Positions 1 to 6,192 of a stretch of 6,192 nt of DNA are shown here, piece by piece. A model generated the notes under the pieces. The model was not told the DNA's origin. It worked only from the letters and a program-made list of their open reading frames with translations, and ran no database searches. Source of the DNA: Rhodobiaceae bacterium (GTDB taxonomy: Bacteria > Pseudomonadota > Alphaproteobacteria > Parvibaculales > Parvibaculaceae); NCBI GenBank assembly GCA_002401305.2, contig NVSO02000182.1, forward strand, positions 1 to 6,192, given 5' to 3'. The position numbers and the translations under genes were made by a program. How positions within the stretch are numbered: position 1 is the stretch's first letter; every line of letters starts with the position of its first letter.

Positions 1-855
1 AGCAATGTGCACAACATTGCTGTGGAAGGGACATTTGATGATTGCCAAGCGCTCGTCAAAGACATGTTCAATGACCACAGCTTTCGCGATGAAATCAAAT
101 TGGCTGGCGTGAATTCAATTAACTGGGGCCGTGTGATGGCTCAGGTTGTCTATTATTTCACGGCAGCAGTTGCCTTGGGCGCCCCCACGCGCGCGCTTTC
201 TTTCTCAGTGCCAACGGGCAATTTTGGGGATGTCTTTGCCGGTTATGTGGCCGCGCGTATGGGCTTGCCTTTGGTGCGCCTCGTTGTGGCAACAAATACG
301 AATGACATTTTGGCACGCGTTTTAACCACAGGCCGCTACGATGTTGGCACTGTGGTCCCAACTATCAGCCCGTCCATGGATATTCAAGTCTCGTCAAATT
401 TCGAACGTTTGTTGTTTGATATGTACGGCCGGGATGGTGGGCAGGTAGCACGCTTGATGGATGGACTTAAACAGTCCGGCGGCTTCAGCATTGACGAACC
501 CCGCTTAAGTGCAACAAATCAAGTATTCGCCGCCTCGCGCACAAGCGAAGAAGATACAAAGGCGACAATCAAAAGGCTGTTTGATGAGAGTGACCGCTTG
601 ATTGATCCGCACACCGCAGTGGGCGTATTTGCGGCGGAACAGCACCGGGGGCACCGTCGCCTTCCAATGGTGACTTTGGCAACCGCCCATCCGGCCAAAT
701 TCCCGACCGCTGTCGAAGACGCGACAGGCCAAGCACCTGTTCTACCCGCACGTATGATGGATCTCTTCGATCGCGAAGAACGACTGACCTCCTTGCCTAA
801 TGATTTGGCTGTTATTCAAACCTATATCCGCAAACATAACCGGATTACCGCTTAG
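1..855 (+). CDS. thrC: Threonine synthase, C-terminal part (5' end outside window)
   Basis: Threonine synthase is a PLP enzyme of the cytoplasm that converts O-phospho-L-homoserine to L-threonine and phosphate, the last step of threonine synthesis. The reading frame is open from base 1, and 284 residues are visible. Family landmarks are clear. VHNIAVEGTFDDCQ is at visible residues 3-16 and the VNSINW stretch at about 37-42. PTGNFGD, the glycine-rich loop that holds the PLP phosphate, is at 71-77. ATNTNDIL is at about 97-104, followed by SPSMDIQVSSNFERLLF at 123-139. The PLP-binding lysine lies in the missing N-terminal part. Family members are usually about 430-470 aa, so roughly 60% is present. 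The GTG at base 7 is an internal valine codon, not a start. The TAG stop overlaps the ribosome binding site of the peptidase gene 7 nt downstream, which suggests co-transcription. No frameshift or missing motif is seen in the visible part. Confidence 0.97.
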   Translation, partial: SNVHNIAVEGTFDDCQALVKDMFNDHSFRDEIKLAGVNSINWGRVMAQVVYYFTAAVALGAPTRALSFSVPTGNFGDVFAGYVAARMGLPLVRLVVATNTNDILARVLTTGRYDVGTVVPTISPSMDIQVSSNFERLLFDMYGRDGGQVARLMDGLKQSGGFSIDEPRLSATNQVFAASRTSEEDTKATIKRLFDESDRLIDPHTAVGVFAAEQHRGHRRLPMVTLATAHPAKFPTAVEDATGQAPVLPARMMDLFDREERLTSLPNDLAVIQTYIRKHNRITA

Positions 856-858
856 GAA
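854..858 (+). promoter_or_regulatory. Ribosome binding site of the M16 peptidase gene
   Basis: AGGAA overlaps the thrC stop codon and ends 4 nt before the ATG at 863. It fixes the peptidase start there. The in-frame ATG at 800 would add 21 residues inside the thrC coding region, without a comparable site, and those residues do not resemble an M16 N-terminus. The short spacing is on the low side but usable, and fits translational coupling. Confidence 0.6.
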
Positions 859-862
859 CCTC

Positions 863-2140
863 ATGGCTGTAGAAGTTTCAAAACTCGGCAATGGATTGAC
901 CATCCTCACAGACGACATGCCTGGCCTGGAAAGCGCCTCGGTAGGCATATGGGTGGATGCAGGCTCCCGTCATGAGACATTGGAGCAGCAAGGCCTGTCG
1001 CACATGCTCGAGCACATGGCGTTCAAAGGAACAAAGCGCCGTACAGCACGTGAGCTGGCAGAGGAAATCGAAGCAGTCGGTGGGCATCTAAATGCTGCGA
1101 CCATGCATGAAAACACATCCTACTACGCACGTGTCTTGCGCGATGACGTGCCACTTGCCATTGACATACTTGCAGACATTTTGGAGAATCCAACATTTGC
1201 ACCTGAAGAAGTGGCGCGCGAACAAGGGGTGATCCTGCAAGAAATCGGTCAGGCTGAAGATACGCCCGATGACATTGTGTTTGACCGCTTGATGCAAGTT
1301 TCCTTTGAAAAACACGCACTTGGCCGCCCAATTTTGGGCACCCGCGAAAGTGTGATGAGTTTTGGCGCACCCGAATTGCGCGGCTATATGGATGAACGCT
1401 ACCATGCGGGCTCCATGGTCCTTGCCGCCGCCGGAGCGGTTGATCACGCTCAACTGGTTGCATTGGCAGAGGATAAATTTGGTCACTTGCCAGCGGGTAC
1501 AAGAAACAAAATTGAGTCAGCCCAATTTGCAGGCGGGGAGTGGCGCAAGGAAAAAGAGCTAGAGCAAACCCATCTTACCTTTGCTTATGAAGGCGTAACG
1601 TACGAAGACGTAGATAATTATACGGCACAAGTTTTTTCAAGCGTCCTAGGCGGCGGCATGTCCTCACGCCTCTTCCAGGAAATTCGGGAAAAACGCGGTC
1701 TAGTTTATTCGGTCTTCTCGTTTAATTGGTCATTTTCAGATACGGGCCTCTTCGGTGTGTATGCAGGCACGTCTCCTAGTGACGTCAAAGAGCTCGTGCC
1801 CGTGATGGCGGACGAAGTGGTGCGCATGGCGGAGGATGTGACAGATGAAGAAGCTCAGCGCGCGCGGACGCAGCTCAAAGCGGGCTTGGTGATGGGCATG
1901 GAAACGTCGGCCAACCGTATCGAACAAATGGCTCGTCAATACATGGTCCATGGGCGGGTTTTGCCTGTACATGAAATCATCCAAAAGGTGGATGAGGTGG
2001 ACGCAAAGGCTCTTCGTGCTTTCGGGCAAAAACTACTGAGCAGCCCCTCCATAGCGATTTCTGCAATTGGTCCGCTTGAAGGGCTTGAAAGTGGCCCTCA
2101 ACTCACTGCAAGATTCCTCGGTAAGACAACGACTAATTAG
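863..2140 (+). CDS. M16 family zinc metallopeptidase (MPP/pitrilysin-like, single chain)
   Basis: This 425-aa protein belongs to the M16B-type peptidases related to the mitochondrial processing peptidase beta subunit. The inverted zinc motif HxxEH is intact as HMLEH at residues 47-51, with H47 and H51 as ligands and E50 as the catalytic base. The third ligand is probably E127 in the VILQEIGQ segment, 76 residues after H51, which matches the family spacing. The C-terminal half carries the GGGMSSRLFQEIREKRGLVYS block (residues 263-283), whose Arg and Tyr residues contact substrate in this family. Length matches a two-domain bacterial M16B subunit. There is no signal peptide or membrane segment, so it probably acts in the cytoplasm. 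It starts 7 nt after thrC, a neighbour order I recall from many Alphaproteobacteria. Its substrate cannot be told from sequence; clearing signal peptides or other short peptides is a guess. It is probably active, since no key residue is missing. Confidence 0.95.
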   Translation: MAVEVSKLGNGLTILTDDMPGLESASVGIWVDAGSRHETLEQQGLSHMLEHMAFKGTKRRTARELAEEIEAVGGHLNAATMHENTSYYARVLRDDVPLAIDILADILENPTFAPEEVAREQGVILQEIGQAEDTPDDIVFDRLMQVSFEKHALGRPILGTRESVMSFGAPELRGYMDERYHAGSMVLAAAGAVDHAQLVALAEDKFGHLPAGTRNKIESAQFAGGEWRKEKELEQTHLTFAYEGVTYEDVDNYTAQVFSSVLGGGMSSRLFQEIREKRGLVYSVFSFNWSFSDTGLFGVYAGTSPSDVKELVPVMADEVVRMAEDVTDEEAQRARTQLKAGLVMGMETSANRIEQMARQYMVHGRVLPVHEIIQKVDEVDAKALRAFGQKLLSSPSIAISAIGPLEGLESGPQLTARFLGKTTTN

Positions 2141-2165
2141 ACGTGGGACGTCGTAACTGGCACTC

Positions 2166-2188
2166 TGTCTAGAAACAGCATGTAGACA
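2166..2188 (+). repeat. Short inverted repeat in the M16-GNAT gap
   Basis: TGTCTA (2166-2171) and TAGACA (2183-2188) form a perfect 6-bp dyad with an 11-nt spacer. The same left arm, read as CTGTCT at 2165-2170, could instead pair with AGACAG at 2223-2228, just before the GNAT ribosome binding site. A 5-bp GACGT/ACGTC dyad with a 3-nt loop lies at 2140-2152, right at the peptidase stop. None has a following T-run, so they are not typical intrinsic terminators. An operator or mRNA leader structure is possible, but chance is a real alternative at these lengths. Confidence 0.25.
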
Positions 2189-2231
2189 TTAATGCCATCG
2201 GGGCCGACAATAGTTACGGAGCAGACAGTGA

Positions 2232-2238
2232 GGGAGGA
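2232..2238 (+). promoter_or_regulatory. Ribosome binding site of the GNAT gene
   Basis: GGGAGGA is a strong Shine-Dalgarno match ending 10 nt before the ATG at 2249. It decides the start in favour of 2249 over the in-frame ATG at 2192, which has no purine-rich site before it. A further ATG at 2267 is in frame but too far from this site. Confidence 0.7.
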
Positions 2239-2248
2239 ACGCCACTCT

Positions 2249-2842
2249 ATGGCTTTTCTAAAATCAATGACACGCCCGGAAGTGGCGCCATTAATCTCAG
2301 GTCGGCAGATTTATCTGCGGGGGCCTTTGATGAGAGATTACCAAGAATGGGCTGAGCTGCGGACAGCCAGCCGGTCCTTTTTGTCCCCTTGGGAACCAAC
2401 GTGGCCTACCGATGATCTGTCACGCGCCTCATTTCGCCGCCGCATACGGCGCTATCAGCGAGATGTGCGCGAAGATCTAGCCTATCCGTTTCTTGCGTTT
2501 CGTCGTCTTGATGATGCGCTTGTGGGTGGTTGTACAATTTCCAACATTCAACGCGGTGTCCAACAGTCTTGTGCTTTAGGCTATTGGGCAGGAGAAACCC
2601 ATGCGGGTAAGGGGTACATCACCGAGGCTGTTAAATTGATAAGTCACTTTGTCTTTGATGAATTGCAGTTACATCGCTTGCAAGCAGCGTGTTTGCTACA
2701 TAATGAAGCCTCAAAAGTGGTGCTCAATAAAGCAGGGTTTACACAAGAAGGCGTGGCCCGCAATTATCTCAAAATCAATGGCAGTTGGCAGGACCATTTG
2801 GTGTTCTCCATTCTCAAAGATGACCCTCGAGCGGAAGTGTAA
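2249..2842 (+). CDS. GNAT family N-acetyltransferase, RimJ/RimL type
   Basis: This 197-aa protein should transfer an acetyl group from acetyl-CoA to an amino group. Relatives include the RimJ and RimL enzymes, which acetylate ribosomal protein N-termini, but the target here is not shown by sequence. The acetyl-CoA phosphate-binding motif A is at about residues 115-127 (GETHAGKGYITEA), after the ALGYW strand at 109-113. The later part has LHRLQA at 141-146 and the HNEASKVVLNKAGF helix at 151-164, the usual end of the RimJ/RimL fold, then YLKINGSWQDH at 173-183. The N-terminal half has an FLSPWEPTWP stretch (44-53) and an arginine-rich helix, seen in the alphaproteobacterial version found next to M16 peptidase genes. 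No signal peptide is present, so it is cytoplasmic. It lies 108 nt after the peptidase gene and only 3 nt before the c-di-GMP gene, with which it is probably co-transcribed. Family assignment is firm; the substrate is unknown. Confidence 0.93.
   Translation: MAFLKSMTRPEVAPLISGRQIYLRGPLMRDYQEWAELRTASRSFLSPWEPTWPTDDLSRASFRRRIRRYQRDVREDLAYPFLAFRRLDDALVGGCTISNIQRGVQQSCALGYWAGETHAGKGYITEAVKLISHFVFDELQLHRLQAACLLHNEASKVVLNKAGFTQEGVARNYLKINGSWQDHLVFSILKDDPRAEV
2833..2837 (+). promoter_or_regulatory. Ribosome binding site of the GGDEF-EAL gene
   Basis: GGAAG lies inside the last codons of the GNAT gene. It ends 8 nt before a GTG at 2846 and 11 nt before an adjacent ATG at 2849. Both are in frame, so the product differs by one residue. 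Spacing slightly favours GTG, while codon preference favours ATG. The location implies translation coupled to the GNAT gene. Confidence 0.5.
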
Positions 2843-2845
2843 CCT

Positions 2846-5800
2846 GTGATGAATGCACCTTGGTACTCAGTTCTTACCTGCACAATCGTGCTCTTAGTTT
2901 CTATTGTCTCTTCAGCCTATGCTGTGCCGGTAATTGAATTGGACCCAGAAGCCGAGATCCTCGATATCACTGACCTTGTTGCCTATATCGATCCTTCAAA
3001 AGGTGTGGTCTCGATAGAGGCCGAGCAGGCCCCAGTCCCTTCTGGCACCGCTGATGTTGAAAAAACAATCCCGAATGCTGGTGGTGATAATAAAAACGCT
3101 GAAGCCAGTGCCCAAATGTTGACCATAGGGGAAAATGGCGCAAAGGCTGATGCTTTTCAATTGCTCACTTTCGCCATTCACAACCCCTTGACCGAACCTC
3201 AAAGCAGATTGATTTTCTTTGCTCATTCCGAACTAGATGGATCGGGCCTACTGTGGCCGGCACGCAGTGGTGTGATTGTGGAAGCAGTCAGGTCCACCGG
3301 TCGATATGCGACTAAATTGAACGAGGTGGATGGCGGCGAACAATTGGAGTTCATGTTAGCTCCCGGAGAAACTGCTGCATTTCTTGTCAAAGTCGTTGGA
3401 AAAATTCCAGAGCGTCTCTACATGTGGGACGCCACCAGTCGCAGCACTTACATCGTCAAATGGGGCGGCTTCACGGGGGCTGTTTTCGGCTTTTTTGCTC
3501 TTCTGTTCATCGCTTTGATCAGTGCGTACACAATAATGCGCCAACCGGTTTTGCTGGAGATTTCCGTGCTTGTCGGCGTTACATTGTTGTTTGTCTGCGG
3601 TGTATTCGGTTACCCTCAAGTTCTCTTTGGGTTAGGCCCCGATGCGGCAGGCTCATTTAGATTTTTGGTGTTCGGGGCATACGTTGCCACTCTCCTCGTT
3701 TTTGTCGATCGGTTCTTGGGGCTGAGTTACCAAATGAATGTGGTCTCAAATGTTGCCAAAGGCCTCGCAGGTCTGGCAGGGTTTGGCGCATTCATTTCTC
3801 TTTTCTGGCCAGAGTTCGGTGGCTTATTGATGCGGTTTGTCGCGTTGGTATTAGTATTCGGCGCGCCCTTGGTGCTGCTGCGCCTGTCGGGTGCCGGAGT
3901 GAGCCGTGCACGCCACATGTTGCCAGCAATTGGGGTGCTCTCAGTATCGGGGATTTGCGCGGGCATGTTTGCACTGGGGTGGTTTCCCTATCAATTGTGG
4001 ACGCCGCTGTTCCTAACCGGCCTACAAGTCGTGGCGACCGTGCTATTGGTGCAAGCCGTCATGCGCCAAGTGGACTGGCGATTGTTGGGCGACCCCACAC
4101 CCGTTGAAGCGTCCGCCTATTCAGCATACGAAATGGGGATGGCACAAAGCGAGCAGGCCGAAGACGAACAAGGACGCGAAGAGGCCGGTGTTCAAGTGCC
4201 TCAACCCCTCACGCAAACGCGTGAAGAGAGCGCTTTGGCTGGCTCGCAACTGGGCATCTGGGATTGGAATATTCGGGACGACGAGCTTTATGTCTCGCCG
4301 TTCATTGAGGCCGCATTAGGCCTGCCTCAAGGGGCGTTGAATGGTCCCGAGCTCGCATGGCGCGAATGCATGCACCCCGCCGATCGGGAGATCTACCGAA
4401 CCACCCTCAACGCATACATTGCTGAAGGGGACGCGTATTTTTCAATCAATTTCCGGATGCGCAATCCAGAAGGTGAATATGATTGGCTCAGCTTGACCGC
4501 AACTTCTGTGTCCGGTGAGGAAGACTATGCGGTGCGCTGTGTTGGCACGATTGCCGATATTACCGACCAGAAGTTTGTCGAAAATAGATTGCGCCACGAT
4601 ACGCTGCACGACAGCGTCACCAGCTTACCCAATAGGGCTTTGTTTTTGGACCGCATGAATCGAGTGATCCAGTCTGCCAAGGGGGACGGCAACACGGTAG
4701 TGAGCCTCGTTCTATTCGATCTAGATCGGTTCCGTGCGGTAAACGAAAGCCTCGGCCATGCCGTGGGCGATATGTTGTTGGCCGCTATCGCCCGCCGGGT
4801 GGAATTGCTTGTGAGCAAGGAAGACACCTTGTCTCGCTTGCAAGGGGACGAATTTGGCATTTTGCTAACCACCCAAACCTCACGAGAGGATGTCCTCGCA
4901 TTCTCCGCCTCTCTGGCCGATGTGTTGAGCCAGCCAATGGTGCTCGCGGGGCAGGAAATATTCCCAGTTGCAAGTTTGGGAATTGCTCTGTGTGAAGACG
5001 GGCACGAGCGTGCGGAAGACCTGTTGAAGGATGCCGAAGCCGCGCTCTATCAGGCTAAGCTCCAAGGCAAGGCCACCACATTAGTTTTCGAACCAGAAAT
5101 GCGCCAAGAAAGCAAAGCGCGGTTGCCGATGGAGAGTGATCTACGCCGGGCTTTGGAACGTGGTGAGTTGGAAGTCTTTTATCAACCCATTATGAGCCTG
5201 TTAGAAAATCGCGTGGCCGGGTTTGAAGCCCTCATTCGGTGGAACCATCCCCAACTTGGTTTGTTGTTGCCCGATGACTTCGTACCCTTGGCAGAAGAAA
5301 CCGGCATTATTGTGCCGCTCGGTCGGTTTGTCATGGAACAAGCCACTAAGGACTTACAGTTGTGGCAAACACATTTCCCCATTGAACGGCCTATCTTTGC
5401 CAGCATCAATATTTCGAGCCGACAATTATTCCGTCACGATCTCGCACAAGATGTCAGAGAAGTATTGCACCAAACAGACATTGCCCCGGGGACCATGCGG
5501 TTGGAAGTGACTGAAACCTTGGTGATGGAAAATCCGGAGCAGGCCGCACGCTCCCTGACACAAATCAAGGAGCTTGGGGCGGGAATTTCGTTGGATGATT
5601 TCGGCACGGGCTATTCCAGCTTGAGCTATCTACAACGTTTTCCCTTTGACAGTCTCAAGTTAGACCGGTCTTTCATTGCCCGTTTAGAACAACATTCAGC
5701 CACCAGAACAATCACTCAAACAGTAATTTCTTTAGCCCATGGTCTCGACATGAGTTTGATCGCGGAAGGTATTGAAACTGTGGAGCAACAAAACATTCTG

Positions 5801-5899
5801 GCAGAAATGGGATGTGACTTTGTTCAAGGCTTCTACTACGGCGTGCCGATGAATGCCCGTGAGGCTCTTGATTTTATTGCAATGAGATGGCGTGATTAG
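2846..5899 (+). CDS. 7TM receptor-type c-di-GMP phosphodiesterase (7TMR-DISM-like, PAS, degenerate GGDEF, EAL)
   Basis: This 1017-aa inner-membrane protein should hydrolyse cyclic di-GMP to pGpG in response to a signal. Counting from GTG 2846, residues 1-26 are a signal peptide with likely cleavage after AYA. Residues 27-204 are extracytoplasmic and resemble a divergent 7TMR-DISMED2 domain, with a YIDPSKGVVSI stretch near the start and FAIHNPLTEP later. Seven hydrophobic segments lie at about 207-230, 235-255, 271-291, 303-320, 326-346, 359-379 and 385-406, placing the C-terminus in the cytoplasm. An acidic, Gln-rich linker (411-457) leads to a PAS domain (458-578). The GGDEF domain (582-748) keeps D625 and N633 but reads QGDEF at 666-670, and its I-site is S657-K-E-D660 instead of RxxD, so cyclase activity is doubtful. 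The EAL domain (764-1010) is complete: EAL 794-796, N855, E887, DD 917-918, K938, E974, E977 and QGF 994-996. GTP sensing by the GGDEF domain is inferred. Signal and cofactor are unknown. The gene follows the GNAT gene by 3 nt. Confidence 0.93.
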   Translation: MMNAPWYSVLTCTIVLLVSIVSSAYAVPVIELDPEAEILDITDLVAYIDPSKGVVSIEAEQAPVPSGTADVEKTIPNAGGDNKNAEASAQMLTIGENGAKADAFQLLTFAIHNPLTEPQSRLIFFAHSELDGSGLLWPARSGVIVEAVRSTGRYATKLNEVDGGEQLEFMLAPGETAAFLVKVVGKIPERLYMWDATSRSTYIVKWGGFTGAVFGFFALLFIALISAYTIMRQPVLLEISVLVGVTLLFVCGVFGYPQVLFGLGPDAAGSFRFLVFGAYVATLLVFVDRFLGLSYQMNVVSNVAKGLAGLAGFGAFISLFWPEFGGLLMRFVALVLVFGAPLVLLRLSGAGVSRARHMLPAIGVLSVSGICAGMFALGWFPYQLWTPLFLTGLQVVATVLLVQAVMRQVDWRLLGDPTPVEASAYSAYEMGMAQSEQAEDEQGREEAGVQVPQPLTQTREESALAGSQLGIWDWNIRDDELYVSPFIEAALGLPQGALNGPELAWRECMHPADREIYRTTLNAYIAEGDAYFSINFRMRNPEGEYDWLSLTATSVSGEEDYAVRCVGTIADITDQKFVENRLRHDTLHDSVTSLPNRALFLDRMNRVIQSAKGDGNTVVSLVLFDLDRFRAVNESLGHAVGDMLLAAIARRVELLVSKEDTLSRLQGDEFGILLTTQTSREDVLAFSASLADVLSQPMVLAGQEIFPVASLGIALCEDGHERAEDLLKDAEAALYQAKLQGKATTLVFEPEMRQESKARLPMESDLRRALERGELEVFYQPIMSLLENRVAGFEALIRWNHPQLGLLLPDDFVPLAEETGIIVPLGRFVMEQATKDLQLWQTHFPIERPIFASINISSRQLFRHDLAQDVREVLHQTDIAPGTMRLEVTETLVMENPEQAARSLTQIKELGAGISLDDFGTGYSSLSYLQRFPFDSLKLDRSFIARLEQHSATRTITQTVISLAHGLDMSLIAEGIETVEQQNILAEMGCDFVQGFYYGVPMNAREALDFIAMRWRD

Positions 5900-5937
5900 A
5901 GGGCTATCTTGAGGCCAGGTTCTTGAACGAAAACGGC

Positions 5938-6192
5938 TTATGCGTGCCCTGCTTCTCCCGAGAGAGCTGACAGGTCAACGCCAAGTTTGGCCAAAGCATG
6001 CGTGTATTTCTCGTCGATCGACTTTCCGAAAAGCAGCTCGTCATCGGCCTCACAGTGAAGCCACCCATTGCTGGCAATCTCCGCTTCAAGTTGCCCCGGC
6101 GACCAACCTGCATATCCAAGGGCAAACAGGGCTTGTGTAGGCTCGGGTGATTTAGCAATGGCCCGCACCACATCCAAAGACGCTGTCATAGC
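5938..6192 (-). CDS. YqgE/AlgH family protein (UPF0301), C-terminal part (5' end outside window)
   Basis: The minus-strand frame is open to the window edge and encodes 84 residues ending at a TAA at 5938-5940. The visible part lines up over its whole length with the C-terminal half of E. coli YqgE as I remember it. Matches include MTASLDVV (MTTSRDVL in YqgE), ALGYAGW followed by GQLEAEI, the N-x-W motif as NGW, the AD-x-x-LLF segment, LGVD, and the terminal AGHA. Family members are about 185-200 aa, so somewhat under half is visible. The ATG at 6187-6189 is an internal methionine, because the family extends about 100 residues further upstream. AlgH was named for an effect on alginate production in Pseudomonas, but the biochemical role of the family is not settled. 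It is a soluble cytoplasmic protein with no membrane segment here. The gene converges on the c-di-GMP gene, with 38 nt between stops, so it belongs to a different transcription unit. Confidence 0.95.
   Translation of the reverse strand, partial: AMTASLDVVRAIAKSPEPTQALFALGYAGWSPGQLEAEIASNGWLHCEADDELLFGKSIDEKYTHALAKLGVDLSALSGEAGHA

Noticed and set aside
800..862. In-frame 21-residue N-terminal extension of the M16 peptidase
   Set aside because: It lies inside the thrC coding region, has no ribosome binding site comparable to that before 863, and does not resemble an M16 N-terminus. It is a hydrophobic-looking read of thrC in another frame, not a signal peptide.
1023..1502. 159-codon open frame on the minus strand opposite the M16 gene
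   Set aside because: It lies fully inside a well-supported gene on the other strand, and its protein is Arg/Pro/His-rich with no recognisable motif, as expected of an antisense shadow.
2140..2152. GACGT-GGG-ACGTC as an intrinsic terminator after the M16 gene
   Set aside because: The stem is only 5 bp and no T-run follows. It is kept only as part of the dyad-rich gap.
2192..2248. Upstream start for the GNAT gene at 2192
   Set aside because: No purine-rich site precedes it, whereas a strong GGGAGGA sits before 2249. The extra 19 residues would be translated through that ribosome binding site.
5900..5937. Bidirectional terminator between the convergent genes
   Set aside because: GTTC and GAAC at 5919-5928 are separated by only 2 nt, too tight for a real hairpin of useful length, and no T-run follows on either strand.
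5904..6173. 89-codon minus-strand frame overlapping the YqgE/AlgH gene
   Set aside because: The other minus-strand frame matches YqgE/AlgH along its full visible length to the terminal AGHA, so this one is a frame shadow. It could mimic a frameshift, but none is needed.

Overview
The window is a compact stretch of an alphaproteobacterial chromosome, with moderate GC and almost no non-coding DNA. The assignment rests on gene content and order. A threonine synthase is followed directly by a single-chain M16 zinc peptidase and a RimJ/RimL-type GNAT acetyltransferase, an order I recall from many Alphaproteobacteria, often just downstream of the cytochrome c oxidase assembly genes. I cannot name the genus or order from this window.

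Layout: (1) 1-855 (+), the 3' part of thrC, cut by the left edge. (2) 863-2140 (+), an M16 peptidase with an intact zinc site, 7 nt after thrC. (3) 2141-2248, a 108-nt gap with several short inverted repeats and no convincing promoter or terminator. (4) 2249-2842 (+), a GNAT acetyltransferase. (5) 2846-5899 (+), a 1017-aa receptor-type c-di-GMP protein, 3 nt after the GNAT gene. Its domains are a signal peptide, a divergent extracytoplasmic domain, seven membrane segments, PAS, a degenerate GGDEF and an intact EAL. (6) 5938-6192 (-), the C-terminal part of a YqgE/AlgH (UPF0301) protein, convergent with gene 5 and cut by the right edge.

The four plus-strand genes are probably co-transcribed, as thrC-M16 and GNAT-EAL pairs with a possible regulatory break between them. 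Threonine synthesis, M16 proteolysis and GNAT acetylation are housekeeping functions. The large protein adds membrane-linked signalling that should mainly degrade c-di-GMP, because all the EAL catalytic residues I could check are present while the GGDEF signature is changed to QGDEF and the inhibitory I-site is lost.

No RNA genes, mobile elements, CRISPR arrays or phage genes are visible. I see no clearly undescribed multi-gene system. The most interesting item is the 7TM-PAS-QGDEF-EAL receptor and its tight coupling to the GNAT gene.
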